From NCBI RefSeq assembly GCF_019285595.1, contig NZ_CP079094.1, positions 744,001 through 808,000 of the forward strand: a stretch of DNA of 64,000 nt. Direction: 5' to 3'. Below are positions 9,238-18,191 of the stretch, piece by piece; within the stretch, counting starts at the first letter, position 1; the number at the start of each line of letters is the position of its first letter. Source of the DNA: Rickettsiella endosymbiont of Dermanyssus gallinae. Lineage in GTDB: Bacteria; Pseudomonadota; Gammaproteobacteria; Diplorickettsiales; Diplorickettsiaceae. A model generated the notes under the pieces. The model was not told the origin of the DNA. It saw only the letters and a program-made list of their open reading frames with translations, and made no database searches. The position numbers and the translations under genes are program-made.

Positions 9238-10691
9238 TATTTAAAATTCTCCGGTAGTTCTTTATGCCAATCAGTGATTTGTTGGTAACGATGCGCAACA
9301 TTGAGTAGTTTTGCTTCTGTAAAAGCCGGGCTAATCAGCTGCATACCCACTGGAAGTCCATCGCTAAAACCGGCTGGAATGGATATCGCCGGTAAACCAG
9401 CCAGGTTAACGGCAATCGTGTAGATGTCAGAAAGGTACATGCTGACAGGATCTTTAGTTTTTTCACCTAATTTAAAGGCAGTGCTGGGTGTGGTAGGCCC
9501 GATTAAAATATCTACCTGTTTGAAGGCTTGTTCAAAGTCTTGAATCATCAAGGCACGGATTTTTTGTGCTTTTATATAATAAGCATCGTAATAACCAGCC
9601 GATAAAACATAAGTGCCCATTAAAATTCGTCGTTTTACTTCATCGCCAAAACCTTCGGCACGTGTTCTCTCATATAAGTCACGCAGATCTTTGGGGTTAC
9701 TGCAACGGTAACCATAACGTATGCCATCGTAACGCGCTAAATTTGAGGAACATTCAGCAGAAGCAATAATATAATACAGCGGAACGACGAGATGGCAGTT
9801 CGGTAAGCTGACGGCATGGATGCTGGCGCCCAAACTTTCGTAGTGTTTAATGGCCTTTTCTATACAGCTGGCTATTTTGGGGTCCAGATCCGCGGAAAAA
9901 TATTCTTTAGGTAAGCCAATTTTCAGGCCTTCTAAAGAATCGTTCAGTGACTGCGTATAATCCGGCACCGGTTCATTCATGCTAGTTGAATCTTTTTTAT
10001 CAAAACCGGCCATCGCATTCATTAATAAGGCGGCATCTTCTGCGGTTTGTGTCATCGGGCCAGCTTGATCAAGACTCGATGCGAAAGCAACAAGACCATA
10101 ACGTGATACACGCCCGTAAGTGGGTTTTAAGCCGGTAAGATTGCAAAGCGCAGCCGGTTGTCGAATAGAACCACCTGTATCGGTGCCGGTTGCAGCGGGT
10201 GTTAGCCTGGCCGCGACAGCCGCACTTGATCCGCCAGATGAACCACCTGGTACACGTGTGAGATCCCAGGGGTTTTTTACACAGCCATAAAAACTGGTTT
10301 CATTGGATGAACCCATGGCGAATTCGTCCATATTGGTTTTGCCTAATAAAACAGTGCCCGCTTGCTTGAGGGTGGTGACTAAGCTGGCATCGTAAGGCGC
10401 AATGAAATTATCGAGCATTTTAGAGGCGCAGCTGGTTTTAATACCATCCGTGCAAAAAATATCTTTGTGCGCAATGGGAATACCCGTTAATGGGCCTGCA
10501 ATGCCTTTGTTATAGTGTTCATCGGCACGATCCGCTTGTTGTAAGGCTTGTTCAGCCGTGACGGTAATAAAACTGTTTATCTGCGGATCATATTTTTTAA
10601 TACGAGCAAGAAAATGTTCGGTAAGCTCTCTACTGGATATTTTTTTATTTTTCAGAGCAATCGATAACTCAGTGAGTGTCGCTGTGTGCAT
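9237..10691 (-). CDS. gatA: Asp-tRNA(Asn)/Glu-tRNA(Gln) amidotransferase subunit A
   Basis: 484 residues, standard length. Amidase-signature enzyme: catalytic Lys in PIAHKDIF, and the Ser-cisSer-Lys machinery in the Gly/Ser-rich block [15 protein letters not shown] and [13 protein letters not shown]. It hydrolyses glutamine to supply ammonia to the GatB active site. It lies 16 bp after gatC and overlaps gatB by one base, the usual gatC-gatA-gatB order. Confidence 0.97.
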   Translation of the reverse strand: MHTATLTELSIALKNKKISSRELTEHFLARIKKYDPQINSFITVTAEQALQQADRADEHYNKGIAGPLTGIPIAHKDIFCTDGIKTSCASKMLDNFIAPYDASLVTTLKQAGTVLLGKTNMDEFAMGSSNETSFYGCVKNPWDLTRVPGGSSGGSSAAVAARLTPAATGTDTGGSIRQPAALCNLTGLKPTYGRVSRYGLVAFASSLDQAGPMTQTAEDAALLMNAMAGFDKKDSTSMNEPVPDYTQSLNDSLEGLKIGLPKEYFSADLDPKIASCIEKAIKHYESLGASIHAVSLPNCHLVVPLYYIIASAECSSNLARYDGIRYGYRCSNPKDLRDLYERTRAEGFGDEVKRRILMGTYVLSAGYYDAYYIKAQKIRALMIQDFEQAFKQVDILIGPTTPSTAFKLGEKTKDPVSMYLSDIYTIAVNLAGLPAISIPAGFSDGLPVGMQLISPAFTEAKLLNVAHRYQQITDWHKELPENFK

Positions 10692-10707
10692 GTAATTAAT
10701 CTCTTCG

Positions 10708-10995
10708 TTATTCTATAACTGGTGGTACGCAATAAAGGCCTGATTGAACTTGTTCGGTGAGTTGCTGTAAGCGATCCCGCTGGTTGGTTTCAGTGACTTC
10801 GTCGCTGCGCAAACATTGTGGAACGTCAAAGCAATGTGCAATCGCTTGAATCGATTCAGTCGCGACAGCGTCCATTTGGCCGGCTAACTTAAGAATCCCT
10901 TGTAGATTTTCCAAGTAATGGGCCGCTTCTTCATTATCGATTTTTAAGCTAGCTAATTTAGCTACTTTATTTACGTCATCAAGTGTTATCGTCAT
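10708..10995 (-). CDS. gatC: Asp-tRNA(Asn)/Glu-tRNA(Gln) amidotransferase subunit C
   Basis: 95 residues, the normal size of GatC. It begins [19 protein letters not shown], the family's N-terminal helix, and ends LYCVPPVIE, matching the usual Val-Pro-x-Val-(I/L)-(E/D) tail. GatC clamps GatA to GatB. It is first in the minus-strand gatCAB block and divergent from mreB, with a shared 133-bp promoter region. Confidence 0.95.
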   Translation of the reverse strand: MTITLDDVNKVAKLASLKIDNEEAAHYLENLQGILKLAGQMDAVATESIQAIAHCFDVPQCLRSDEVTETNQRDRLQQLTEQVQSGLYCVPPVIE

Positions 10996-11061
10996 TTTTT
11001 AATTAAGTTGCTATAAAAAAGTGCATATTATACTCCCATACTTGCATAAAATCTCCCCTAT

Positions 11062-11091
11062 TTGCTAAAGTGCTACAGCGCACACTATATT
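11062..11091 (+). promoter_or_regulatory. Candidate sigma70 promoter for mreBCD
   Basis: TTGCTA (11062-11067) and TATATT (11086-11091) are separated by 18 bp, 37 bp before the mreB start. Each hexamer matches consensus only in part. The 133-bp region also has to hold the divergent gatC promoter. Confidence 0.4.
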
Positions 11092-11101
11092 GTGTAGTTA
11101 G

Positions 11102-12169
<1,068 letters not shown>

Positions 12170-12181
12170 TAGGGATTTGTC

Positions 12182-13060
12182 ATTAAGCTGTTATTTAATC
12201 AAGGAAGAACCCCATTATGGTTACGTTTGGGTTTCTTCATTGTTTTATCGATAGTATTACTGCTATTAGATTATCACCATTATCTTCCTTCGCTGCGTCG
12301 CATCTTAAATAATGCCGCAGCGCCTCTACAGTATGTCATTGATGCGCCGCTTCGCCTCTTGAATAAAGTGGATCAAAGTGTCACAACACAAAGCGTATTA
12401 CGTACCGACAATATAAAATTACAGTCACAGCAATTATTTCTTGAAGCAAAATTACAACGCTTTGATGCCTTAGAAAGTGAAAATAGGCAACTAAGTCAAT
12501 TATTATCGGCGTCTGAACATCTAAAAAAACAACGCATAGAATTAGCACGATTATTGTTGGTCAACGCTGACCCGTTACTGAATGAAGTGCTTCTCGATAA
12601 AGGACAGAACGATGGTGTTTATATAGGACAACCCGTTATTGATGCCGATGGTATTATGGGACAAGTGATCAGCGTGGATTTATTAACCAGTCGCGTGTTG
12701 TTACTAACAGATTTTCGCAGTGCTATTCCTGTGCAAGATGTACGTAGCGATGCTAGAGGTATTTTAGTGGGTAGAGGACGCTTAGCTAAGTTAACATTGC
12801 GGGATACACCGGGTACGGTAGATATCAAAGTGAATGATCTTTTAGTGACATCCGGTTTAGGTGGGCATTATCCACCGGGTTATCCAGTCGGTCTGGTTAG
12901 TTCTGTCAAGGTGAATGTTGCTACACAATTTGCCAGCATACAAGTGACGCCGAGTGCACAATTAAATCGTAATAGACCTGTGTTGTTGATTTGGTCTGAT
13001 AAATCCGCAGGTGCTGCTGCAAAAGTGGCGCCGCCGCACTCCAAAACACTTAAAAAGTAG
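12182..13060 (+). CDS. mreC: Rod-shape protein MreC, apparently starting at ATT
   Basis: 292 residues from ATT at 12182. One N-terminal transmembrane segment (LGFFIVLSIVLLLL), a coiled coil (about 65-105), then the periplasmic beta domain (LLLVNADPLLNEVLLDKG, GVYIGQPVIDADGIMGQV, DLLVTSGLGGHYPPGYPVG). No ATG or GTG exists between the upstream in-frame stop at 12170 and the membrane segment. ATT at 12182 has AGGGA six bases upstream and yields IKLLFNQGRTPLWLRLG, aligning with the usual MreC N-terminus (MKPLFSRGP type). The alternative TTG at 12227 would begin inside the membrane helix with no good ribosome site. CTG at 12188 is another option. Confidence 0.9.
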   Translation: MKLLFNQGRTPLWLRLGFFIVLSIVLLLLDYHHYLPSLRRILNNAAAPLQYVIDAPLRLLNKVDQSVTTQSVLRTDNIKLQSQQLFLEAKLQRFDALESENRQLSQLLSASEHLKKQRIELARLLLVNADPLLNEVLLDKGQNDGVYIGQPVIDADGIMGQVISVDLLTSRVLLLTDFRSAIPVQDVRSDARGILVGRGRLAKLTLRDTPGTVDIKVNDLLVTSGLGGHYPPGYPVGLVSSVKVNVATQFASIQVTPSAQLNRNRPVLLIWSDKSAGAAAKVAPPHSKTLKK

Positions 13061-13067
13061 GTATCTT

Positions 13068-13553
13068 ATGAAACCGCTTTACTTCTCTACGTATTTGCTG
13101 CTTATTTTTAGTTTTGTTTTCGCAGTCATGGCAAATATTGTGCCTTTAACGCCAACACTGGCATTAATTTATCCCTTATGGTTACCGCTGATTTTAATTT
13201 ATTGGGTGATGGTTTTACCTGAACATATTCATTTGACCTTAGCGTGGAGCTTTGGCTTAATTATTGACGTACTACATGGCAGTTATTTGGGCGAACACAG
13301 TCTTGCATTATGCGTGATTACTTTTTTAGCTTATCGTTTTCATTTGCAATTTCGTATGTTCCCTCTAACACAACAAATGTTGTTCGTTTTTATGTTGTTG
13401 CTTATTTATGCCGGCTTGCTTGCTTGGATTCAATCAATGCTTAAGGTAACGATTCAGCTTCGTTGGTTATGGGTTTCTTTAATTGTCAGTGCGTTTATGT
13501 GGCCAGTATTACAAAAACTACTAAGAATAAGTCCCATCGATATGCGGCATTAA
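13068..13553 (+). CDS. mreD: Rod-shape protein MreD
   Basis: 161 residues from the ATG at 13068, seven bases after the mreC stop; a longer frame opening inside mreC is not needed. Five to six hydrophobic segments fill the protein, with TPTLALIYPLWLPLILIYWVMVLPEHI and FGLIIDVLHGSYLGEHSLAL matching the MreD pattern (W..LILIYW, G...D...G..LG). MreD is an inner-membrane part of the elongasome. Last gene of mreBCD. Confidence 0.93.
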   Translation: MKPLYFSTYLLLIFSFVFAVMANIVPLTPTLALIYPLWLPLILIYWVMVLPEHIHLTLAWSFGLIIDVLHGSYLGEHSLALCVITFLAYRFHLQFRMFPLTQQMLFVFMLLLIYAGLLAWIQSMLKVTIQLRWLWVSLIVSAFMWPVLQKLLRISPIDMRH

Positions 13554-13582
13554 AAATACCGCATAAAGTGGCTATTAGTGAT

Positions 13583-13610
13583 CACGTCTAAGTTTGTTAG
13601 CTTAGACGTG
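13583..13610. terminator. Hairpin between convergent mreD and the split gene
   Basis: CACGTCTAAG (13583-13592) and CTTAGACGTG (13601-13610) form a perfect 10-bp stem with an 8-nt loop, 30 bp after mreD. It overlaps the last codons of the convergent minus-strand gene. There is no clear U tract on either side, so terminator function is only likely. Confidence 0.5.
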
Positions 13611-14733
13611 TTGATATCTGAGGCTCCGCGGGGTTATTAACTGGCTCTTCTTGTATTATCGCCACCGCCGCTATTTTATCTGCCAGATCCTGAGCGGGAA
13701 CAATTTGATTTAAATGAAAAGGTTGACGCGTCACAGGATCATGTCGATGCCCATCAGGTCCTGCAGGAAGTTGCAAGAGTTCAACTAAGTCATAGTTCTC
13801 ATTTGATACCGCTAGGGTAGGGTTAGGTAATCTAACTGGAATCTTTAAGCGCCTTGAAAGTAAAATCGGGGACGGTTCAATATCGCCTAAACAGGAACTC
13901 ATTAAGGGATCATCAAGGTTTTTTTCAAGCGTTTCTCCAGGTGAGCATTTTACAATATATTTCCGTAACGCTGTAGAAAAACTAGACATGTGGTTTAGAA
14001 TAGATTCATCGATTTTGGTACAATACTGCTCTGTATATTGATCCGATGTAAATTTAGCAAGCAAATCTGCAATGTTTTTTACCATCAGCTTGTAACGTTG
14101 CATAGCAACGCCGCGAAATGCGGGCTTACCCTGGTTGCCAAAACCTTTTCCAGTTATTGTAATAGAATCACTAGCGTATGCTGCTGGACCGTAATGCGCA
14201 AAGAGCGGATCACGCCTCACTATTTCTTTTAATTCGCTGAGTAATAATTCTTTAAATATTATAAGTTTTTCCCTGGATATAGCACCGTAGTTTATGGGTT
14301 GTAGAAAAAAGTTATGCGCGTTACTACTTGTTTGATCTGGCTGACCTAAAGTGATACCTAAATAATTCGCATCGCCCAATGTTTTGGCAGTAAGCGGAAA
14401 GATACCGTAATTGTTCAAGCATGCTAGTGCTTCAGAAGGTGATACAGCCGCTAAAGTAGGTTCAGTTTCTACAAAAGAATCAAACGAGCAAGAGGTTAAA
14501 TAGGCACTTTCCCCTCTTGCGCTAATCATCTCCGCTGTCTTCTGATAGAAAGACAGCGTTGTTCCACCAAGGCCTCCCAGATGTAGAAAAATAGGAAAGC
14601 GAACATCTGCAACGCATAGGGCACGGTATCGTGAAATATTTCCAGGAACTGATCTATCATTTATTCTGCCAAGTAATATGACTTCTTTAATACCCATTTT
14701 TTTAAGGTATTTAGAACAGCAAACCCCATGCAC
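13597..14733 (-). CDS. Unrecognised protein, 3' (larger) part of a gene split by a -1 frame change
   Basis: The frame gives 378 residues if read from ATG 14733, but the first ~12 codons overlap the end of the 92-residue frame (14661-14939), and its natural N-terminus is probably that frame. The two frames join at the A7 run at 14697-14703, giving one protein of about 447 residues (...VLNTLKK-MGIKEVILLGR...). No family recognised: it looks soluble, with no signal peptide, mixed alpha/beta at the front (IKEVILLGR, FPIFLHLGGLGG) and a Pro-rich tail. Read alone it would be N-terminally truncated. Lineage-specific or effector-type protein possible. Confidence 0.6.
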   Translation of the reverse strand: MHGVCCSKYLKKMGIKEVILLGRINDRSVPGNISRYRALCVADVRFPIFLHLGGLGGTTLSFYQKTAEMISARGESAYLTSCSFDSFVETEPTLAAVSPSEALACLNNYGIFPLTAKTLGDANYLGITLGQPDQTSSNAHNFFLQPINYGAISREKLIIFKELLLSELKEIVRRDPLFAHYGPAAYASDSITITGKGFGNQGKPAFRGVAMQRYKLMVKNIADLLAKFTSDQYTEQYCTKIDESILNHMSSFSTALRKYIVKCSPGETLEKNLDDPLMSSCLGDIEPSPILLSRRLKIPVRLPNPTLAVSNENYDLVELLQLPAGPDGHRHDPVTRQPFHLNQIVPAQDLADKIAAVAIIQEEPVNNPAEPQISTRLS

Positions 14734-14939
14734 TTCTCAATAAAGGTGCTGATGTTTGCTTCAACACTGTTCTGATTAAAAAGTGGCTCAAAAGGGTCAA
14801 GCTCTATGTATGTTTTGTGGTACAAGCCGAGATATAAGTCTATAAGGGTTTCTGTCTTTATTGGCTTACCTAGGTTTTTATTATATTTCATTATTATTTT
14901 AGCCCTTTTTAAGTTGGGGGAGTTGAAAGAAAGATCCAT
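14661..14939 (-). CDS. Unrecognised protein, 5' part of the split gene
   Basis: 92 residues starting MDLSFNSPNLKRAKIIMKY. The last 16 residues after TLKK (WVLKKSYYLAE) are out-of-frame readthrough: a -1 shift at TTA AAA AAA puts the ribosome into the 13597-14733 frame and keeps an apparently natural sequence. A heptamer A AAA AAA in the correct phase is a known slippery type, so the choice between a plain one-base deletion/insertion and programmed slippage is open. No recognised domain. Confidence 0.5.
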   Translation of the reverse strand: MDLSFNSPNLKRAKIIMKYNKNLGKPIKTETLIDLYLGLYHKTYIELDPFEPLFNQNSVEANISTFIEKCMGFAVLNTLKKWVLKKSYYLAE

Positions 14940-15621
14940 GCCAGGTGAAAATTTGATTCACTTCTTTATCCTTTGCTAATTACTGACTAACACCCAGGAT
15001 TATACATGAACTACACAGAGTGATTTATTCGTTTTTTTGAACATTGGGTTGTATTATTATCAGCGATTTGCCACTCGTTTAGCTTAGGTATAAAACAGCT
15101 TGCTTTAAAAATTTTAGCTAACAATGCAGTGTGTAACTGTTTTATAAGTTGTGAGGAAACCTTTGAAAACTTGTGAATAATGCAATCTTTTGCTAAAGTT
15201 GTTATACGTGTTTGTATAAAACAATGTAAGTAAAACTACACTCACAATATGTAGTTGCCATAAAAAAAATAAACACTACATTTGGTGGTTGGTAATAGAG
15301 TGAGTTCAGACTTATGCATTGAAACCTTTCTAAAATATAAATTAGCCGAGTACAGAAAGGAACTGATTACTTAGTTAAGCTTCATATCTAATTCTTGAAA
15401 ACAAAAGCTAAAAAATATATTCACAGCAATAGGATTTTTGGCAACACAGCAAAAAATTCAAGTGCGAAGCGTATTAAGCGTAAGTAACAGGGATTGTGTT
15501 ATCAAAACTAAAATAATGCTTTAAGCCAGATAATTATAATTGCAGATCATAAAACAAGTTAAACGATCTGAAAATGGCAAGTTTATACACAATCTGAAGA
15601 AAATGGTTCCAAGGGGGTATT
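14940..15621. other. 682-bp gene-poor region
   Basis: No open frame with a ribosome site and coding character was seen on either strand. It is AT-rich and holds one internally deleted repeat (copy E, 15418-15476). It presumably also contains the promoters for the minus-strand split gene and the small plus-strand genes. It could be a decayed gene. Confidence 0.5.
15418..15476 (-). repeat. Dispersed repeat, copy E (internally deleted, reverse orientation)
   Basis: Reads TATTCACAGCAATAGGATTT and then TTGGCAACACAGC joined to AATTCAAGTGCGAAGCGTATTA. Both ends of the repeat are kept but about 65 bp of the middle are missing. Orientation is opposite to copies A-D. Confidence 0.8.
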
Positions 15622-15867
15622 ATGTTTGGTAAAGAAAGTAATAAGCGAAGTCTATCTACGCATTCGGGAAGTACAACATTTAAACAGCGTATTGCGCCTA
15701 AAATAGCCGCGCATATTCAAGAGCCAATTGTTGTGCGTATCACAGGGGAAGATACCTGCTTAAATGCATGGTTAATCGAAAATTTAAGCACCATTTCACC
15801 ACTTCATATCACTTTGTCAGCTAGAGGTGCGCAGAGGCCTGGCAAGTGTTACCGAAAAAGGGCGTAA
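15622..15867 (+). CDS. Unrecognised small protein
   Basis: 81 residues. A strong ribosome site (AAGGGGG) lies five bases before the ATG, so it is probably translated. The centre (FKQRIAPKIAAHIQEPIVVRITGEDTC) looks like a short beta/alpha domain; the C-terminus is basic (RPGKCYRKRA). It may be a small regulator or a shortened gene. It ends one base before the next start. No family recognised. Confidence 0.5.
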   Translation: MFGKESNKRSLSTHSGSTTFKQRIAPKIAAHIQEPIVVRITGEDTCLNAWLIENLSTISPLHITLSARGAQRPGKCYRKRA

Positions 15868-15868
15868 T

Positions 15869-16075
15869 ATGAGTAAAGTAACGATTACACTGAGCGATGG
15901 TACAAGTTTTGAACATGACTTTGCTTGTAATCATCCTTATGCGGAAATGTTTCAAATTATTCGTGAGATTATTGGAATAGATTCGCGTGTTAAATGGTTT
16001 AAAGATTTAAAAGACGAATTTTATAATATACAATGTTTTGGCGATGTGAGAGTAGATATCTCAAAGGATAGCTAG
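15869..16075 (+). CDS. Unrecognised small acidic protein
   Basis: 68 residues from the ATG at 15869 (MSKVTITLSDGTSFEHDF). An alternative frame opening at 15827 lies inside the previous gene. It has two beta-like strands, a helix (YAEMFQIIREIIGI) and an acidic C-terminal half. It follows the 81-residue gene by one base, so the two are likely co-transcribed and translationally coupled. No known family identified. Confidence 0.5.
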   Translation: MSKVTITLSDGTSFEHDFACNHPYAEMFQIIREIIGIDSRVKWFKDLKDEFYNIQCFGDVRVDISKDS

Positions 16076-16118
16076 TTTATATTTTCGTCCTTTGCGCATA
16101 AGCGCATAAAGTTATTAT

Positions 16119-16217
16119 CGTCATTGCGAGCGCGTAGCGCGCGGCAACCCAGTAATAGGATTTAATTTTTTCCTGGATGGCCACGGCCTTCACGTTCGTT
16201 CCGGCCTCGCCATGACG
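16119..16217. repeat. Second palindromic repeat family, full copy
   Basis: 99 bp bounded by CGTCATTGCGAG and CTCGCCATGACG, inverted with one mismatch, and containing further GC-rich dyads (GAGCGCGTAGCGCGC, GGCCACGGCC). It resembles the GTCATTGCGAG-type palindromic elements scattered in many bacterial genomes. It ends two bases before the GTG and 14 bases before the ATG of the next gene. Confidence 0.8.
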
Positions 16218-16230
16218 TGTGTTTATTTTT

Positions 16231-17337
16231 ATGGATAAAATTCACTCAGGAAGGGTTTTAATTATTTGCATGCGCCGCATTGGCGATGTTTTGTTGGTGA
16301 CGCCTTTAATTCGAACGTTTAAGCATCATTGGCCCGATGCGCAAATCGATGTATTAGTATTCAAGGGTACAGAATCTATTCTGGCTAATAATAAGGATAT
16401 ACGGACTGTTATTTCCATAGAAGAACGTCCTCACTTTTCTTCCCATTGTCGTTTAATAAAAAAGATTTTCCGTGCTTACGATCTTTCAATCTCCACCTTA
16501 CCGAATGATAAATCAACACTGTATGCTTTTTTTGCTGCGCATTATCGTGTGGGTATGCTAAGTGAGGATAAAAGCCGATGGTGGAAATCGCGTTTGCTTT
16601 CCAAGGCAGTCGAGTTTGATAATTTATCAACCCATACCGTCGTAATGAATTTACGGTTAGCAGAAATTCTGCAATTAACGCCTTCCCTTGAGATTGTATT
16701 AGCTTGGAATGAACAAGATGCGGCGCGGGTTGCAAACTATATTGACGTTGCTGATCAAAAAATGGCTGTATTACATATTATGCCCAAATTTTCTTATAAA
16801 GAATGGGTGCTGCAAGGGTGGTTACAGCTGGCACATTGTTTGCAGATGCGTGGTTATACCGTTGTTTTTAGCGGCGGGAATACCAAACAAGAAAAAAAAA
16901 TAGTCAGCGAGATACTTGCGCATCTAAAAGGTAATGCCATTAATACGGTGGGATGCTTCAGTTTAAGCCAGCTGGCATTTTTATTACACCATAGTCAACT
17001 TTATATTGGTCCTGACACCGTTGTGACACATATGGCAGCCGCTGTAGGTATACCGACAATAGCCTTATTTGGGCCGACTAATCCGGTAAAATGGGGGCCA
17101 TGGCCAAAAGCATGGAACTCATTGAGTAATCCGTTTGTTCATAAAGGATCGCAACAAAGAAATAATGTGTATTTAATTCAAGGCGTGGGTGGTTCCTGTG
17201 TGCCTTGTTTTCAAGAAGGTTGTGAGCGACATACAAAAAGTCGAAGTCGTTGTCTGGAAAATTTAACCGCGCAACAAGTGATTGCGGTTATTCAACAGTT
17301 AACGGATACGGTACGAGAGCCTGTAGCAGTATCTTAA
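16231..17337 (+). CDS. Heptosyltransferase-type (GT9) glycosyltransferase
   Basis: 368 residues from ATG 16231 (GTG 16219 would add four). The N-terminal motif RVLIICMRRIGDVLLVTPLI is the GT9/WaaC-WaaF-WaaQ signature. The C-terminal half holds YIGPDTVVTHMAAAVGIPTIALFGPTNPVKWGPW, the ADP-heptose-binding region of the family. It should transfer heptose to LPS inner core on the cytoplasmic face; WaaQ/RfaQ-like sequences are close by length. The ribosome site is poor because the 99-bp repeat ends right before the start, so the leader may be repeat-derived. It heads a run of core genes with the GT2 enzyme and WaaL. Confidence 0.88.
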   Translation: MDKIHSGRVLIICMRRIGDVLLVTPLIRTFKHHWPDAQIDVLVFKGTESILANNKDIRTVISIEERPHFSSHCRLIKKIFRAYDLSISTLPNDKSTLYAFFAAHYRVGMLSEDKSRWWKSRLLSKAVEFDNLSTHTVVMNLRLAEILQLTPSLEIVLAWNEQDAARVANYIDVADQKMAVLHIMPKFSYKEWVLQGWLQLAHCLQMRGYTVVFSGGNTKQEKKIVSEILAHLKGNAINTVGCFSLSQLAFLLHHSQLYIGPDTVVTHMAAAVGIPTIALFGPTNPVKWGPWPKAWNSLSNPFVHKGSQQRNNVYLIQGVGGSCVPCFQEGCERHTKSRSRCLENLTAQQVIAVIQQLTDTVREPVAVS

Positions 17338-17417
17338 AATAAGTTTGTAAAAAGCACTGGGTTTTCGCTTAAGTCTGGTGTATTCTTTTTTTCATCTTCA
17401 CCCAGCATTTTTTACTA

Positions 17418-18182
17418 ATGCAATTAAGTGTCATTATTATTAGCAAAAACGCGTCCAGCGATATTCGCTTTTGTCTGGAGTCCGTTAAATGGGCAGATGA
17501 AATTATCGTATTGGACTCACGTAGCACAGATAATACACTGGAAATTTGTTCAGAATATACACCAAATGTTTTTTCCACCGATTGGCCTGGGTTTGGGGCG
17601 CAAAAAAATCGCGCTTTAGCCAAAGCACAAGGAAAGTGGGTTTTATCGATTGATACGGATGAGGTATTGAGCGAGGCGTTAATCGTTGAAATAAAGCAAA
17701 TTATTTCTAACTCAAAAATTTGTCAGGATGCCTATAGTATAAAGCGAGTTTCCTATTTTTGTGGAAAGAAAATTCATTATGGCGATTGGGGTAATGATAG
17801 GATCGTGCGTTTATTTAAAAACCATCTAAAGATTCAGTTTAGCCCCGTGCCTGTGCATGAAAAAATCGTCAATTATCATCATTTAGGCTATCTGAAACAT
17901 TTTATTTTTCATCAGACTACTAAAAATATCAGTCAAATGCTGATTAAGTTAGATAGCTATTCAACATCCGGCGCGCAACTTGCGTATCAACGTGGTAAAA
18001 AATCCAGTGTGCTTAAAGCAGGTTTGCATGGCGCGTGGTGCTTTATTCGCGGTTATTTCATACGTCTAGGTTTTCTGGATGGGCGAGAAGGATTTATATT
18101 AGCTGTCTCCAATGCCATGGGCGTTTTCTATCGCTATGTAAAATTAATTTATTTATATCAAGCACACGCTAAAGAATTATAG
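17418..18182 (+). CDS. GT2 family LPS-core glycosyltransferase (WaaE/KdtX-like)
   Basis: 254 residues. The N-terminus LSVIIISKNASSDIRFCLESVKWADEIIVLDSRSTDNT is typical of WaaE/KdtX-type core glucosyltransferases. The metal-binding DXD is in LSIDTDEVLS, and the YGDWGNDRIVRLF block and C-terminal membrane-associated helices match the subgroup. It should add a hexose to inner-core heptose. It sits between the GT9 gene and the ligase, ten bases before the latter. Confidence 0.85.
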   Translation: MQLSVIIISKNASSDIRFCLESVKWADEIIVLDSRSTDNTLEICSEYTPNVFSTDWPGFGAQKNRALAKAQGKWVLSIDTDEVLSEALIVEIKQIISNSKICQDAYSIKRVSYFCGKKIHYGDWGNDRIVRLFKNHLKIQFSPVPVHEKIVNYHHLGYLKHFIFHQTTKNISQMLIKLDSYSTSGAQLAYQRGKKSSVLKAGLHGAWCFIRGYFIRLGFLDGREGFILAVSNAMGVFYRYVKLIYLYQAHAKEL

Positions 18183-18191
18183 GAAATATTC

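Noticed and set aside
14940-15621. Possible tRNA or small RNA gene in the long gap
   Set aside because: No TPsiC-type GGTTCRA motif in a cloverleaf context and no clear promoter-terminator pair was found; only repeat copy E stands out.
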